Shown piece after piece: positions 18,701 through 27,751 of a DNA stretch of 64,000 nt. The notes below the pieces were generated by a model. That model did not search any database, was not told where the DNA came from, and worked only from the letters and a program-made list of their open reading frames with translations. The DNA is taken from positions 1,612,001-1,676,000 of the forward strand of contig NZ_UGTA01000001.1 in NCBI RefSeq assembly GCF_900454895.1. The letters run 5' to 3'. This stretch comes from Phocoenobacter uteri (GTDB lineage: Bacteria; Pseudomonadota; Gammaproteobacteria; Enterobacterales; Pasteurellaceae). Position 1 is the stretch's first letter, and every line of letters starts with the position of its first letter. The position numbers were made by a program, and so were the translations under genes.

Positions 18701-21700
18701 TCTTTACCATTTGCAGGTTTCGCCACAATCTTACCTTTTTCATCTTTAATGTCTTTTGCATTAGGCGTGTAATCTTTAGTTCCTGCAAGAGTAGATTTCA
18801 CGTTTGTTAAGGTGGTTGCTGTTGAGGTTTTACCATCAGCATTATTCATTGAAGCAATAATGTCACTTGGATTTATCGTTTCTGTTTCAGGTACTTGTTC
18901 TGTTAAATCAGTAATATTATTTATATCGGTACCTGCTGGATATGCTTTGTTACCTTTTACAATAAGCTTTTTATTTTCTCTATCAACAGGATTACCTTCA
19001 GCATCTGTTTTATAGAATTTATCCCCTATCTTGGTCAACTTATTACCATCTTTGTCTGTATAAACTACAGGTAATTGAGCTGATTCGGTAATTGCTTGGT
19101 TATTTGTAGCAATGGTAATCCCACCTGCTTTTTGACTTACAGTAATATGATCGCCACCAATGATTTTTACTTCGTCGGATGGATGAATCAATTCAAAATT
19201 CTGATTATTAGTATTTTGAACCGAGCCTGTATTACCACCAATTGAAAGTTTAAAACCTGATTGATTAATCGCATTACTAATGTCTCCAGCATTTACTAAT
19301 TTTTTCTTATTAGTATTATCTACATCAGCAATTTTCCCATCATTTACCATTAATGTTACGGTATTAACTTTTACACCATTATTATCGACAACTAATGTTT
19401 CATCAGCTGGTTTAACCGCTATTTGATAATTAGCAGGTTGATCTTGTTTATCTTTATTTAGATCGGTTAAGGTAATGCCATTCCCCGCTGTAACTTTAGC
19501 GCCTGCTTTATTAAGTTTTTGCTGTGCACTTTGGCTAAGTTTTACTGTAAATACTCGATTATCTTTATTTGCATCTTGATCATTTACAGTAACTTCAATA
19601 TCTCCTTCACCCTTAACGGTTTCACGAGATTTTGCTTCAAAGTCTCGTACTGTGTTGTCATTGATTTTAGTTTTATCAATGGATTTATCATTGATCGATA
19701 AACTAAACGTATTGCCTTGTACATCATCTGTTTTTTGACCTGTTACCTTAATAACATTATCACCTGTTACATTAGATTTTGCATTTTTTATTGCATTATA
19801 GACCGCTTGTGATGTCGCAACTTTAGTACTTTGTTTATTCGTTTCATTAAGTTCAGTTTCTTTTTGTAATGCTAATTGAAGTTTTGCATTATTTCCATCT
19901 GCTTGCGCATTTACAGAGATATCTTCTCCATTTTCAGCACCTTCGATGCTTACTTTATTGTTTAACTTAACTTTATGATCTCCACCAGTATTACCAGTGA
20001 AAGTTAAGCCTTTTTCATCAATATAAGTTTTCACCTTTTTCAACTGTGCAACGTTTACTGCATCAGTATCGGCACTACCAGCAGCAAGATTGACAATTTT
20101 ACGAGTTATGCTACCTAATTTCTGATTTTGGGTGTTTTTTGTATTACCATCATGTCCAATAGAAACAGCGGCAGTGTTTGCTTTCCAAATGAGATCTGTT
20201 TCATCTGCATTACCGCCAGTTGCTCCTTTGTTGATATCCCAACCACTGTTTGTTGGAATTCCTTGATTTGCAATAGAATTTGAACCAATAGCAATAGAGT
20301 GTTCTTCTTTCGCCTGAGATAAAGAACCTAGTGCTGTTGCATAATTACTTTTAACTTGAACACTATGTCCTAATGCAACTGCATTTTGTCCTTCTACTAC
20401 AGTAACTCGGCCGATTGCAATTGAGTAATTTCCACTACCTTGCACACCATTATTTTTAGGTGCTATACCAGTTCTTGCTCCATTACCAATTGCAATAGAA
20501 TCATTACCATATACTTTTGATGTACGACCTAAAGCTACAGCCGCTTCACCATTCCCATCAGCCCCATTACCAATTGCAATAGCTTCTTTTTTCTGAGATT
20601 TCGCTGTACGGCCTAATGCAATAGAACTAAATTCTGAGGCTTCAGTACTATCTCCAATTGCAATAGATCTTTCACCATTTGCTTTAGCTATACGCCCTAA
20701 AACGATAGAAGCTTCGCCCATCGCTTTTGAGTGAGGACCTGCTGCAAAAGAGTCTTTTCCAGTTGCAGTTGCTACATTACCAATTGCAATCGTATTTTCA
20801 TTCTGAGCTTTAGTACTTACACCAATCGCTACGCTATATTTACCTGTTGCACCTGCTTTTGAATCAATTTTACCTTTGTTATCATTACTGTCACCGTTAA
20901 GCTGAGTATCAGTATTTTCATTAACATGAACATAGACATCTTGATTGACCTTTTTAATTGCATCATGGATATTATCAGCCCCTGTATCACCAATATTAGT
21001 AAAAGTGATGCCTCCTTCTGGTGTTAATGTCGCATTACCACCGAAATTATTTACTACACTACCTGCAACATTACCTAATACTTTATTTGTTGCATATAGT
21101 TGCGATCCATTGATTGCGTCGGTAGACCATTCTTTAACAGCACCTGGAGCAACGTTTTTGATTTGTCTCTCATAGCCAATTGAGCCGATAGATAATTGTT
21201 CACCACCATTTTCTATATTTTTACCACCAGCAAAGTTACCATATTTAATTTTATTATTTTCACCATTTTTAATAGCTTCAATTATTATTTCGGCTCTTTC
21301 AACTTTCTCTGCTTTTGAGCCTTTACCTTTTGCACCTTCTCTAGCCTCACCATTTTCAAAAAAATCATTTTTAGTGTTCATTGAAAGTTGCATTTCGGTT
21401 TTATCACCTGTTTGAGAGCCCGCACCCAAAGCAATTGAATCATCTCTCAATGCAGCAGCACCAACCCCAAAAGCAGTTGAATCCATACCATCTGCTCTTG
21501 AAATGGTTCCAATTGCAGTAGCTAAATCGCCTTTAGCACTTGATTGTACTCCAATAACAACAGAACCTTGTCCTGTTGCCTCTGTTTTTACAAATCGATC
21601 ATACTTTCCGTCTTCTACTTTAGTATCACCGACTAAGTAATGCCCTGTTTTTTCTAGATAATGCTTAGCAACCATTGAATCATTAAATTCTTTTCTTTTT

Positions 21701-22269
21701 TCTTCATTGAAATCTCCCCAACCGAATTTATCCTGTTTTACTCTCTCATCTTTTCCTAAAGCATTCGCGATATCATCTAAATCATCTCCACCAATTGCAA
21801 TACTTGAGCTACCCTTAGCAACAACATCAGCACCAATAGCAATGGATTGTTCACCTTTAGCTTTAGCTCCATCATCAGAATTTTTTGAACCTCCAATCGC
21901 AATAGATTGAGAACCGGAAGCTGTTGTATTAGCACCTATAGCAACAGAAGATTTTGTTTCATCCCCACTCTTTTCTGTTTTCGCACTATGCCCAATAGCC
22001 ACTGAATTTTCTTGACCTGCTTTAGCATCTTGCCCTGTTTGAACGCTCATTCCTTTCGTACCGTCATTTACAGGAAGATCGTTTTGTGCAAAAACAAAAT
22101 TGGGAAAAACGGTTAATAATGCTGAAATCGTGACTAGACTAACAGATACGATTTTTCTTTGACTTGATTTTTTTATACTTTTTGATTTGCTTTGCCCTCT
22201 AGCAAGCTCAGATACGACTTGATACGTCCCTGTAGAGTGATTAAATATCACCTTGAATATATTGTTCAT
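15754..22269 (-). CDS. giant trimeric autotransporter adhesin 1 (YadA/Hia type)
   Basis: The 2171-residue type Vc secreted adhesin starts with the extended signal peptide (ESPR) MNNIFKVIFNHSTGTYQVV and a hydrophobic core ending VFA near residue 61. Two blocks of YadA-head repeats (SIAIG/SVAIG/AVALG units) lie near residues 85-290 and 475-690, each followed by a neck (DAINGSQLYATN; DAVNVAQLKKV). A long stalk has three similar modules (AGxNL...DFVKAYDTVNF.NG.GT). The last ~72 residues form the trimeric membrane anchor (ATHRGESALAVGLS ... GASVSYKIW). It should form a surface homotrimer binding host or abiotic surfaces. The reading frame is uninterrupted. It is followed immediately by its OmpA-domain lipoprotein. 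Confidence 0.97.
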   Translation of the reverse strand: MNNIFKVIFNHSTGTYQVVSELARGQSKSKSIKKSSQRKIVSVSLVTISALLTVFPNFVFAQNDLPVNDGTKGMSVQTGQDAKAGQENSVAIGHSAKTEKSGDETKSSVAIGANTTASGSQSIAIGGSKNSDDGAKAKGEQSIAIGADVVAKGSSSIAIGGDDLDDIANALGKDERVKQDKFGWGDFNEEKRKEFNDSMVAKHYLEKTGHYLVGDTKVEDGKYDRFVKTEATGQGSVVIGVQSSAKGDLATAIGTISRADGMDSTAFGVGAAALRDDSIALGAGSQTGDKTEMQLSMNTKNDFFENGEAREGAKGKGSKAEKVERAEIIIEAIKNGENNKIKYGNFAGGKNIENGGEQLSIGSIGYERQIKNVAPGAVKEWSTDAINGSQLYATNKVLGNVAGSVVNNFGGNATLTPEGGITFTNIGDTGADNIHDAIKKVNQDVYVHVNENTDTQLNGDSNDNKGKIDSKAGATGKYSVAIGVSTKAQNENTIAIGNVATATGKDSFAAGPHSKAMGEASIVLGRIAKANGERSIAIGDSTEASEFSSIALGRTAKSQKKEAIAIGNGADGNGEAAVALGRTSKVYGNDSIAIGNGARTGIAPKNNGVQGSGNYSIAIGRVTVVEGQNAVALGHSVQVKSNYATALGSLSQAKEEHSIAIGSNSIANQGIPTNSGWDINKGATGGNADETDLIWKANTAAVSIGHDGNTKNTQNQKLGSITRKIVNLAAGSADTDAVNVAQLKKVKTYIDEKGLTFTGNTGGDHKVKLNNKVSIEGAENGEDISVNAQADGNNAKLQLALQKETELNETNKQSTKVATSQAVYNAIKNAKSNVTGDNVIKVTGQKTDDVQGNTFSLSINDKSIDKTKINDNTVRDFEAKSRETVKGEGDIEVTVNDQDANKDNRVFTVKLSQSAQQKLNKAGAKVTAGNGITLTDLNKDKQDQPANYQIAVKPADETLVVDNNGVKVNTVTLMVNDGKIADVDNTNKKKLVNAGDISNAINQSGFKLSIGGNTGSVQNTNNQNFELIHPSDEVKIIGGDHITVSQKAGGITIATNNQAITESAQLPVVYTDKDGNKLTKIGDKFYKTDAEGNPVDRENKKLIVKGNKAYPAGTDINNITDLTEQVPETETINPSDIIASMNNADGKTSTATTLTNVKSTLAGTKDYTPNAKDIKDEKGKIVAKPANGKDMAAYDKAVRNAKANAKSEIDRTIPTITDSQKANAATVDDILQAGWNLRENDEARDFVKAYDTINFVNGQGTNVSIDTTANKWSEVKVNVNVDNLTVEAIDFVDGKKVVEAEDNRWYEAKPDGTPDKTKPIADEKIEKIKNTIRAKTVQLAPEIKQGASTPTGKIVELTGNDAKALVNAGDIAKAINNAGFNIVSSAEGGKVTGKNEDHLVKIGEKIELIAGEHITINQDGGKFKFSTNNQAILNDTLQAVVYTKADGTKVYKQPNGDFTTGKDGSGEKIKDIGSIITSIQSADGDTKKPTTLTNLAGNLDGAKANTTAPTTSAKLPEGDKTLNQNNAATVGDVLNAGFNLQNNGKAKDFVKAYDTVNFINGQGTIAKVETDAKGQTSKVSYDVNVDGKTTEITGKDSNGNKVVKIGNKFYSVDKSGKVDKTKEVQASNVVSTAISAKTTQLELAKNQDNKPTGKIVEPTGNNAESLVNAGDIAKAINNAGFNILASAQGGKVTGENKDHLVKAGEKVELIAGDHITIEQKGGKFTFSTNTQSILNDSLQAIVYTKADGTKVYKQSNGDFTTGKDGSGEKVKPTEIITAIQSADGSTTEPTTLTNLAGNLDGAKVGTTSPSISATLPKGDKALNQNNAASVGDVLNAGFNLQNNGKAKDFIKAYDTVNFVNGAGTTANVSTNSKETKITFNVNADNQTIRVTGKAKDGANIVQIVKDNNIVWVKTDTNGNPIDSAVINAGDVVSSSISAKTIKLAVENRENNPNAGKVIVPEGKNAKSLVNAGDIANAINSASHKITNKNTDTEVIAKVGSATIKAGSKLTVETGKNLVSKLNKDGLLQISTANNVNFDNVQIGDVVINKNTGINAGNKQIKGVKAGTAPNDAVNVAQLNSSNQNIYKAINNVDKNARAGIAGSAAMAMLAQPLESGEAYVTAGVATHRGESALAVGLSTSSDNNKWIVKGALAVDSQSNTTVGASVSYKIW
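16680..18480 (-). repeat. two ~900-bp imperfect tandem modules inside adhesin 1
   Basis: Segments around 16.7 kb and 17.6 kb repeat with a period near 900 bp. They encode near-identical stretches (NAATVGDVLNAGFNLQNNG and TGKDGSGEK). A more diverged third module lies near 18.5 kb. They are substrates for stalk length change by recombination. Confidence 0.8.
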
Positions 22270-22384
22270 AATTCATCCTTGTCTTAAAACTATTTATCAG
22301 TATACTAAACAAATAACCCTTAAGTATATATGGATATTTTCAAAGAAAGAATGGTCTGACCTGTTGTTTTTTTTATAGACAACA

Positions 22385-22436
22385 AAAAAATAAGAGAAGA
22401 GCTTCCATTACATACAGAAACTCATCTCTTATTTTC
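22385..22436 (-). terminator. probable terminator after dapD
   Basis: Arms AAATAAGAGA / TCTCTTATTT with a long loop and A/T runs, about 60 bp past the dapD stop. The remaining sequence in the 22270-22496 gap holds A/T-rich promoter-like DNA for adhesin 1 (TATACT on the minus strand near 22301-22306), without a clear -35. Confidence 0.5.
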
Positions 22437-22496
22437 TAGATTATTCGTGACTAAAATTAAAGAATTATTCTCTAAATTTACTAAGTATTACAAACC

Positions 22497-23318
22497 TTAC
22501 TCAATTGTACGCAATAACTCGTTAATGCCCACCTTACCTAAAGTTTTAGCATCCACTTTTTTCACGATAACCGCACAGTAAAGGCTATATTTACCACATT
22601 TTGACGGTAAGCTACCTGATACAACCACAGAGCCTGCTGGCACACGTCCGTAATGGATTTCGCCCGTTTCACGGTCATAAATACGGGTTGATTGTCCGAT
22701 AAATACGCCCATAGAAATCACAGAACCTTCTTCTACGATCACGCCTTCAACGATTTCTGATCTTGCACCGATAAAGCAGTTATCTTCAATGATCGTTGGG
22801 TTTGCTTGTAATGGCTCTAATACACCACCAATGCCTACACCGCCTGATAAATGCACGTTTTTACCGATTTGAGCACAAGAACCCACTGTCGCCCACGTAT
22901 CTACCATCGTGCCTTCATCAACATACGCACCAATGTTCACATAAGATGGCATTAACACGGTATTTTTTGCAATGTAAGCCCCTTGACGAACTGTTGCTGA
23001 TGGCACAACACGGAAGCCTTCTTTATCAAAACGTTCTTGGGTATATTCAGCAAATTTTAATGGCACTTTGTCATAATAATTGGTTTCGCCACCGTCCACT
23101 AACACGTTATCACGAATACGGAATGAAAGCAGCACCGCTTTTTTTAACCATTGATGAACAACCCATTCACCGTCAATTTTTTCAGCGACACGTAATTCGC
23201 CTGAATCTAATTTTAAAACGGCTTCTTCAATGGCTGCTTTGGTTTCAGCATCCACGTTTGCTGGAGTAATTTCCGCACGGCGTTCAAATGCTGCTTCGAT
23301 AATTGCTTGTAAAGACAT
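22497..23318 (-). CDS. dapD: tetrahydrodipicolinate N-succinyltransferase
   Basis: DapD succinylates tetrahydrodipicolinate with succinyl-CoA in the lysine/diaminopimelate pathway, feeding cell-wall synthesis. The 273-residue protein has normal length. It has an N-terminal helical domain and a left-handed beta-helix of hexapeptide repeats (about 100-240: MPSYVNIGAYVDEGTMVDTW, GVIVEEGSVISMGVFIGQST). It is monocistronic. Confidence 0.97.
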   Translation of the reverse strand: MSLQAIIEAAFERRAEITPANVDAETKAAIEEAVLKLDSGELRVAEKIDGEWVVHQWLKKAVLLSFRIRDNVLVDGGETNYYDKVPLKFAEYTQERFDKEGFRVVPSATVRQGAYIAKNTVLMPSYVNIGAYVDEGTMVDTWATVGSCAQIGKNVHLSGGVGIGGVLEPLQANPTIIEDNCFIGARSEIVEGVIVEEGSVISMGVFIGQSTRIYDRETGEIHYGRVPAGSVVVSGSLPSKCGKYSLYCAVIVKKVDAKTLGKVGINELLRTIE

Positions 23319-23581
23319 GATATGTTCCTTAATAAAATGAAAATTTGGAAATAGATTAAATAAAGTAGAAAGACTTTATTAGCCAACGCATTATTATCTA
23401 TTTATAATATCAAAATTGCAACTAAGGATAATTGTTCATATTTTGACAAAATGTAGGAGAGCATTAGCAACTTATTACTTATATACTTCTAGTATCAAAT
23501 AAATTAATAGGTGCATACTCCATCCACTTTACTTATTCAATACTCCTACAAAAATAAATAACACAACGAAAGGACATAAAA

Positions 23582-24136
23582 ATGAAAAATAAATTTAAAA
23601 CATTATTCGTATCGGTAACGGCTATCACGTTATTTATTGGTTTGACGGGCTGTTCATCGCCTTCTTTAACGAAAGAACAATGCCTTTCAAAGGATTGGCA
23701 GGCAATTGGTTATAATGATGGGGTGATAGGACATTATCCTGAGCGTATCAACGATCATCAAGAAGCCTGTGCTGAAACGGGCGTTATTCCTAATTTTAGT
23801 TTGTGGCAAAAAGGACGAGAGCAAGGACTCACTCATTATTGTACTGCTGAAAATGCCACTCGTCTTGGGCAATTAGGCTATTCCTTTAATGCCGTTTGCT
23901 CAAACAATAAATTACAAAAAATTCATCAAAAGGCTTATCAAGGCTATCAAGCAACACAACAGCTCATTGAAGATCGACGCACTCTTGCACAACATAAAGC
24001 AAAATTACAAAAATTACTCAATGGCGAAATGTTAGAATTTAAAACCGAAAAAGAAGCCAGAAATTATATGCTAAGTTTACAGAAGCAGATTTTTATCTTA
24101 GAACAACGCATTGCGAAAAATGAACAACAAGATTAA
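23582..24136 (+). CDS. DUF2799-like lipoprotein
   Basis: The 184-residue protein has a lipoprotein signal and lipobox LTGC (Cys24). Cysteines and motifs such as CLSKDWQAIGYNDG, WQKGREQGL and YSFNAVC match what I recall of the DUF2799 family. A helical charged C-terminus (about 115-184) follows. Lipid-anchored envelope protein of unknown function. A GAAAGGA ribosome-binding site precedes the ATG. The 263 bp upstream hold no gene or clear regulatory element that I can see. Confidence 0.75.
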   Translation: MKNKFKTLFVSVTAITLFIGLTGCSSPSLTKEQCLSKDWQAIGYNDGVIGHYPERINDHQEACAETGVIPNFSLWQKGREQGLTHYCTAENATRLGQLGYSFNAVCSNNKLQKIHQKAYQGYQATQQLIEDRRTLAQHKAKLQKLLNGEMLEFKTEKEARNYMLSLQKQIFILEQRIAKNEQQD

Positions 24137-24210
24137 AATCGCAGAAGTTTACTTTTTTGCAAATTTTTTTGATAAACTGACCGCTTATTGATACTAAATA
24201 GAGAAACAAA

Positions 24211-24534
24211 ATGACTGAAATGGCAACAAAACTTACGCCTGATGAAGCGATTGATATCGCGTATGATATTTTCTTAGAAATGGCGGGAGAAAATCTTGAT
24301 CCTGCGGATATTTTACTGTTCAACCTTCAATTTGAAGAGCGTGGAGCGGTAGAGATGGTAGAAACCAGTGAAAATTGGGATGAAGAAATTGGGGTGTTAA
24401 TCGATCCTGATGCTTTTGCAGAAGTCTGGATTGGATTAGTAAATGAACAGGATGAAATGGACGATGTTTTTGCACGTTTTCTTATTTCACATCAAGCAGA
24501 AAACCGTGAATACCACATTATTTGGAAGGAATAG
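24211..24534 (+). CDS. small acidic protein of unknown function
   Basis: The 107-residue, Asp/Glu-rich cytosolic-looking protein has no signal peptide (LTPDEAIDIAYDIFLEMAGE ... DEMDDVFARFLISH). I recognise no catalytic motif. It is probably a Pasteurellaceae-restricted family. The stop lies 8 bp before the flavin reductase ATG, so the two are likely cotranscribed. MATKL four codons downstream of the chosen start is an alternative start. Confidence 0.75.
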   Translation: MTEMATKLTPDEAIDIAYDIFLEMAGENLDPADILLFNLQFEERGAVEMVETSENWDEEIGVLIDPDAFAEVWIGLVNEQDEMDDVFARFLISHQAENREYHIIWKE

Positions 24535-24542
24535 AGGCTAAA

Positions 24543-25025
24543 ATGAGTGATTTTTCATTAGAATTTCGTAACGCAATGGCACATTTACCTGCCGCAGTCA
24601 GCATTGTCACGACCAATGGCAAGGCGGGGAAAACAGGACTAACCATTTCCTCATTATGCTCTGTAAGCGATAGCCCTGCGACCGTGCTATTTTGCATTAA
24701 CAAAAGCAGTGGCACACACGATCTTTTTAAACAAAATGGCAAGGCTTGTGTCAATATTTTAGCCCCTGAGCAAGAAGAGTTAGCCAAACATTTTGCCAAT
24801 ATGTTGGACTCCACAATAGAGCAACGCTTTGAATGGGATATTTGGACGGAGAATGCTCAACCAGAATTAAAAGACGCTGTTTCAACGCTGACAGGGGATA
24901 TTATTGATAGTTATGAAATCGGCACGCACACTATTTTTCTGTTGCAATTAACGGATATTCAAACACGTGAAAGCAACGTGCTGACTTATTTTAATCGTGG
25001 CTTTCAAACAGCAAACATTCACTAA
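24543..25025 (+). CDS. flavin reductase domain protein (HpaC-like)
   Basis: The 160-residue FMN-binding split-barrel protein reads MSDFSLEFRNAMAHLPAAVS ... TGLTISSLCSVSDSPATVLF, with an NGKACVNIL strand and a C-terminal YFNRGFQT. It resembles HpaC, the NADH:flavin reductase component of two-component monooxygenases, but no monooxygenase gene is nearby. The start at 24543 is preferred over an in-frame ATG at 24522 because GAGG sits just upstream and the earlier one lies inside the preceding gene. Confidence 0.85.
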   Translation: MSDFSLEFRNAMAHLPAAVSIVTTNGKAGKTGLTISSLCSVSDSPATVLFCINKSSGTHDLFKQNGKACVNILAPEQEELAKHFANMLDSTIEQRFEWDIWTENAQPELKDAVSTLTGDIIDSYEIGTHTIFLLQLTDIQTRESNVLTYFNRGFQTANIH

Positions 25026-25030
25026 TCAGT

Positions 25031-25102
25031 GAAGCGGTTAAATTTTATTAACTTTTTACAAATTTTTATTTTTGCAAATTTTCAATAAAATTTAACCGCT
25101 TC
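25031..25102. terminator. inverted pair of uptake-signal sequences between convergent genes
   Basis: GAAGCGGTTAAATTTTATT (25031-25049) and its perfect reverse complement (25084-25102) surround an A/T-rich loop with TTTTTGCAAATTTT. Each arm carries an Apl-type uptake-signal core, so the element can act as both uptake signal and bidirectional terminator. Confidence 0.75.
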
Positions 25103-25106
25103 ATAT

Positions 25107-27680
25107 CTATAAATTTCTTAATGCTCGCATTAGATCCTGCTGTCTAAATGGCTTAGTCATAATCGGAAATGCGTTAGTTTTTTCAAGCTGTTCGGTATGT
25201 CCTGTCATTAACAAAATTTTTATTGTTGGATAATTTTGTTGCACAAATTTTGCGATATCCACGCCTGTCATTTGTTCTGCCAACACAATATCAGAAAGTA
25301 AATAACCGATCTCTTTTTCGGTTTTTAATGTTTCTATTGCTTCTGCTGTTGAACCGCAAATAATAGGCAAATAGCCCATATTATTTAATTGTTCCATTAA
25401 AGTTAGACGCAAATCTGGTTTATCTTCTATCACTAAAATTTTCACTTTTTGAGAAACAATAGCACGCTTATTATCACTGATTTTATGCTGTAAAAACGAT
25501 GTTTGAGCAAGCGGCAACTGTAAATGAATCGCCGTGCCTTCATTGATTTTAGATTGCACCACTACCCGCCCTTTTGATTGACGAATAAAGCCATATACCA
25601 TTGATAACCCTAATCCATTGCCTCGCCGTTGCCCTTTGGTGGTAAAGAAAGGTTCGAAAATTTGTTTTTGGGTTGCTTCATCCATTCCACAACCGTTATC
25701 AATGATAGAAAGTTGTACCATTTTTTCTATATGATGGGTACGTTGAATAACTTGCAAGGTGGAGCGAATAATAATTTTTCCGCCATTTGTTAATGCGTCT
25801 TTTGCATTGACAATTAAATTCATTAACGCCGTTTCTAACTGGGTTTTATCAATATAAATGTGTGGTAAATCGGTCGTTAATTCCAGCTCCACTTGTATTG
25901 TCGGTGGAATACTATGTTTAATAAAATCGTTAAATTCGATAATCAGTTTGTTTAGATCGAGATCCTTTGGATGTAATGGTTGTTTTCTAGCATACGCTAA
26001 TAAACGCTGAGTTAACTCCGCACTATTTTCCGCCGCTTTTAAGGCTCGTTGTAAACGTTTTTGCTGTTTTTCCGTTAAGGTTTCTGGATCAATCAGATCT
26101 AAATTTCCAATAATAACCGCCAAGAAATTATTAAAATCGTGAGCAATGCCTCCCGTTAAATGCCCGATTGTTTGCATTTTTTGGCTATGAGCAAGATCAC
26201 TTTCTAATTTTTTACGTTCAGTGCGGTTAATTAAAAATGCTACTAAACCATTTTCTAGGGTCGTCGAACGCCACTCTAAAATTTGGTTATTAAATGCGAT
26301 TTCAAGTAACTCTTGCTCACGATTAGGGGTGATTAATATTTCAGGCGTGATAGCGGTGTTTTTTCCGTATAAATTTGCATTTTTTTGATTAAAAAAGACC
26401 GCTAGTGTTTCAATATTTAGTGGCTGAGCAGGGTTACTCATAAATTCATTCAGCAACTCTTTAAATTTTTCATTGTAAGAAATGATCTGCATTTCTTTAT
26501 CAAAAATAACAAAGCCATCTCGCATAGTCGAAAAGGTTTGTTCCAGCAATTCACTCTTCTCTTTTAACAAGGCATCGGTCTGCTCTAGCTTGACGACATT
26601 TTGGTAAAAACGATGAAAAGCACGAGCGAGATCACCGATTTCATCTTGGGTTTGCTGTTGTGGGACTTGGGCTGTTTTATCACCCTGAGAAAGCCTTTTC
26701 AATGCTTGGGTGATGGAATAAAGACGCTTACCCAGTAAATCATAAAAATAGACACTCAGAGAAATTAGTAAGAAAACAGCAATAAAAGAAACCACTGAAA
26801 TATAAATGCTTTTGGTTGAAATATTTTGTTGAATTTGTCCAGATTTTGAATTTAAGTCATTGAATTTATTGGTAACAATTGCAGAATAATCGCTGTTTAT
26901 TTTTTTCACTAAGGCGTTAATTTGATAGGTCAATAATTTAATTTTTAGATTGATTTCTGCTAATTTATTTGATTCTAAAATATCACTCTGAATAATTTTC
27001 TGTAATTTAGCTAACTCCTCGTTTGTTTTAAGATTCTCACTAAAATTTGGCAAAAAAGAATAAACGGATTGCAACCCAATAAATATTTCCTCAGAAAAAT
27101 GACTCTCTGCTGCCTTTTGAGCCAAATTTTCTAATTTATCTAAGCGAAACATAAAATAAGCTGAAATGGGATTTTCTTTTTCTAATTGCTTAATTTGGCG
27201 AAGATGCACCTGCATTTGGTGTAATGAACTTAATAAATTATTGTGGATAATATGGCGTTCGTGAGCGTTAAAAAGTAAATCTTGTAGCGTTCTTTCTAAT
27301 AAATTAATTTGCTCTACGACCTTTATTAGTGGCTGATTTTCTTCTTCTGATATATCAAGTTTTAGTTGTGATAAAAATTGGCGTAATTCATCAGCATAGA
27401 GCGAGAGTTGCTGAGATTGCTCTTTATATTCCAATGCATTCATTGTTTGAATTAAACGTGTGGAATAGGATGATATTTGTGCAGTTTTGACCCCTAAGGT
27501 CATCGAAAAAAAGATCTGATTTTGTGATCTACTTCTCAAATCTGACAAAGAGTCATAAGTATTATTCAGCCCTAAAATGGCAGTAATACTGATAAAAGAA
27601 ATAAAAATAATGGTTAAAATCACAAACGCAATCAAACGAAACTTAACATTGTAACCATTTGTAAATAAAGACTTTTTCAT
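25107..27680 (-). CDS. TorS-like hybrid sensor histidine kinase
   Basis: The 857-residue membrane kinase has a transmembrane segment (about 15-37), an all-helical periplasmic sensor of about 250 residues, a second segment (about 293-315) and a HAMP domain. A PAS-like region (about 385-490), HisKA with phospho-accepting His514 in GGIAHDFNN, an HATPase domain (DNGCGMDE, KGQRRGNGLGLSM) and a C-terminal receiver (VIEDKPDLRLTL; MTKPF) follow. The long helical sensor resembles TorS, which reads its signal through a periplasmic binding protein. Here the kinase is divergent from a sugar ABC operon that ends in a binding-protein gene, so that protein is a plausible signal partner. No Hpt domain is present. 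Confidence 0.9.
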   Translation of the reverse strand: MKKSLFTNGYNVKFRLIAFVILTIIFISFISITAILGLNNTYDSLSDLRSRSQNQIFFSMTLGVKTAQISSYSTRLIQTMNALEYKEQSQQLSLYADELRQFLSQLKLDISEEENQPLIKVVEQINLLERTLQDLLFNAHERHIIHNNLLSSLHQMQVHLRQIKQLEKENPISAYFMFRLDKLENLAQKAAESHFSEEIFIGLQSVYSFLPNFSENLKTNEELAKLQKIIQSDILESNKLAEINLKIKLLTYQINALVKKINSDYSAIVTNKFNDLNSKSGQIQQNISTKSIYISVVSFIAVFLLISLSVYFYDLLGKRLYSITQALKRLSQGDKTAQVPQQQTQDEIGDLARAFHRFYQNVVKLEQTDALLKEKSELLEQTFSTMRDGFVIFDKEMQIISYNEKFKELLNEFMSNPAQPLNIETLAVFFNQKNANLYGKNTAITPEILITPNREQELLEIAFNNQILEWRSTTLENGLVAFLINRTERKKLESDLAHSQKMQTIGHLTGGIAHDFNNFLAVIIGNLDLIDPETLTEKQQKRLQRALKAAENSAELTQRLLAYARKQPLHPKDLDLNKLIIEFNDFIKHSIPPTIQVELELTTDLPHIYIDKTQLETALMNLIVNAKDALTNGGKIIIRSTLQVIQRTHHIEKMVQLSIIDNGCGMDEATQKQIFEPFFTTKGQRRGNGLGLSMVYGFIRQSKGRVVVQSKINEGTAIHLQLPLAQTSFLQHKISDNKRAIVSQKVKILVIEDKPDLRLTLMEQLNNMGYLPIICGSTAEAIETLKTEKEIGYLLSDIVLAEQMTGVDIAKFVQQNYPTIKILLMTGHTEQLEKTNAFPIMTKPFRQQDLMRALRNL

Positions 27681-27751
27681 CCTAAACCCTTTGCAAAAAA
27701 TGACTTTTTTATGACCGCTTATTCCTTAGTTTACTGGATAGTATAGCCTGA

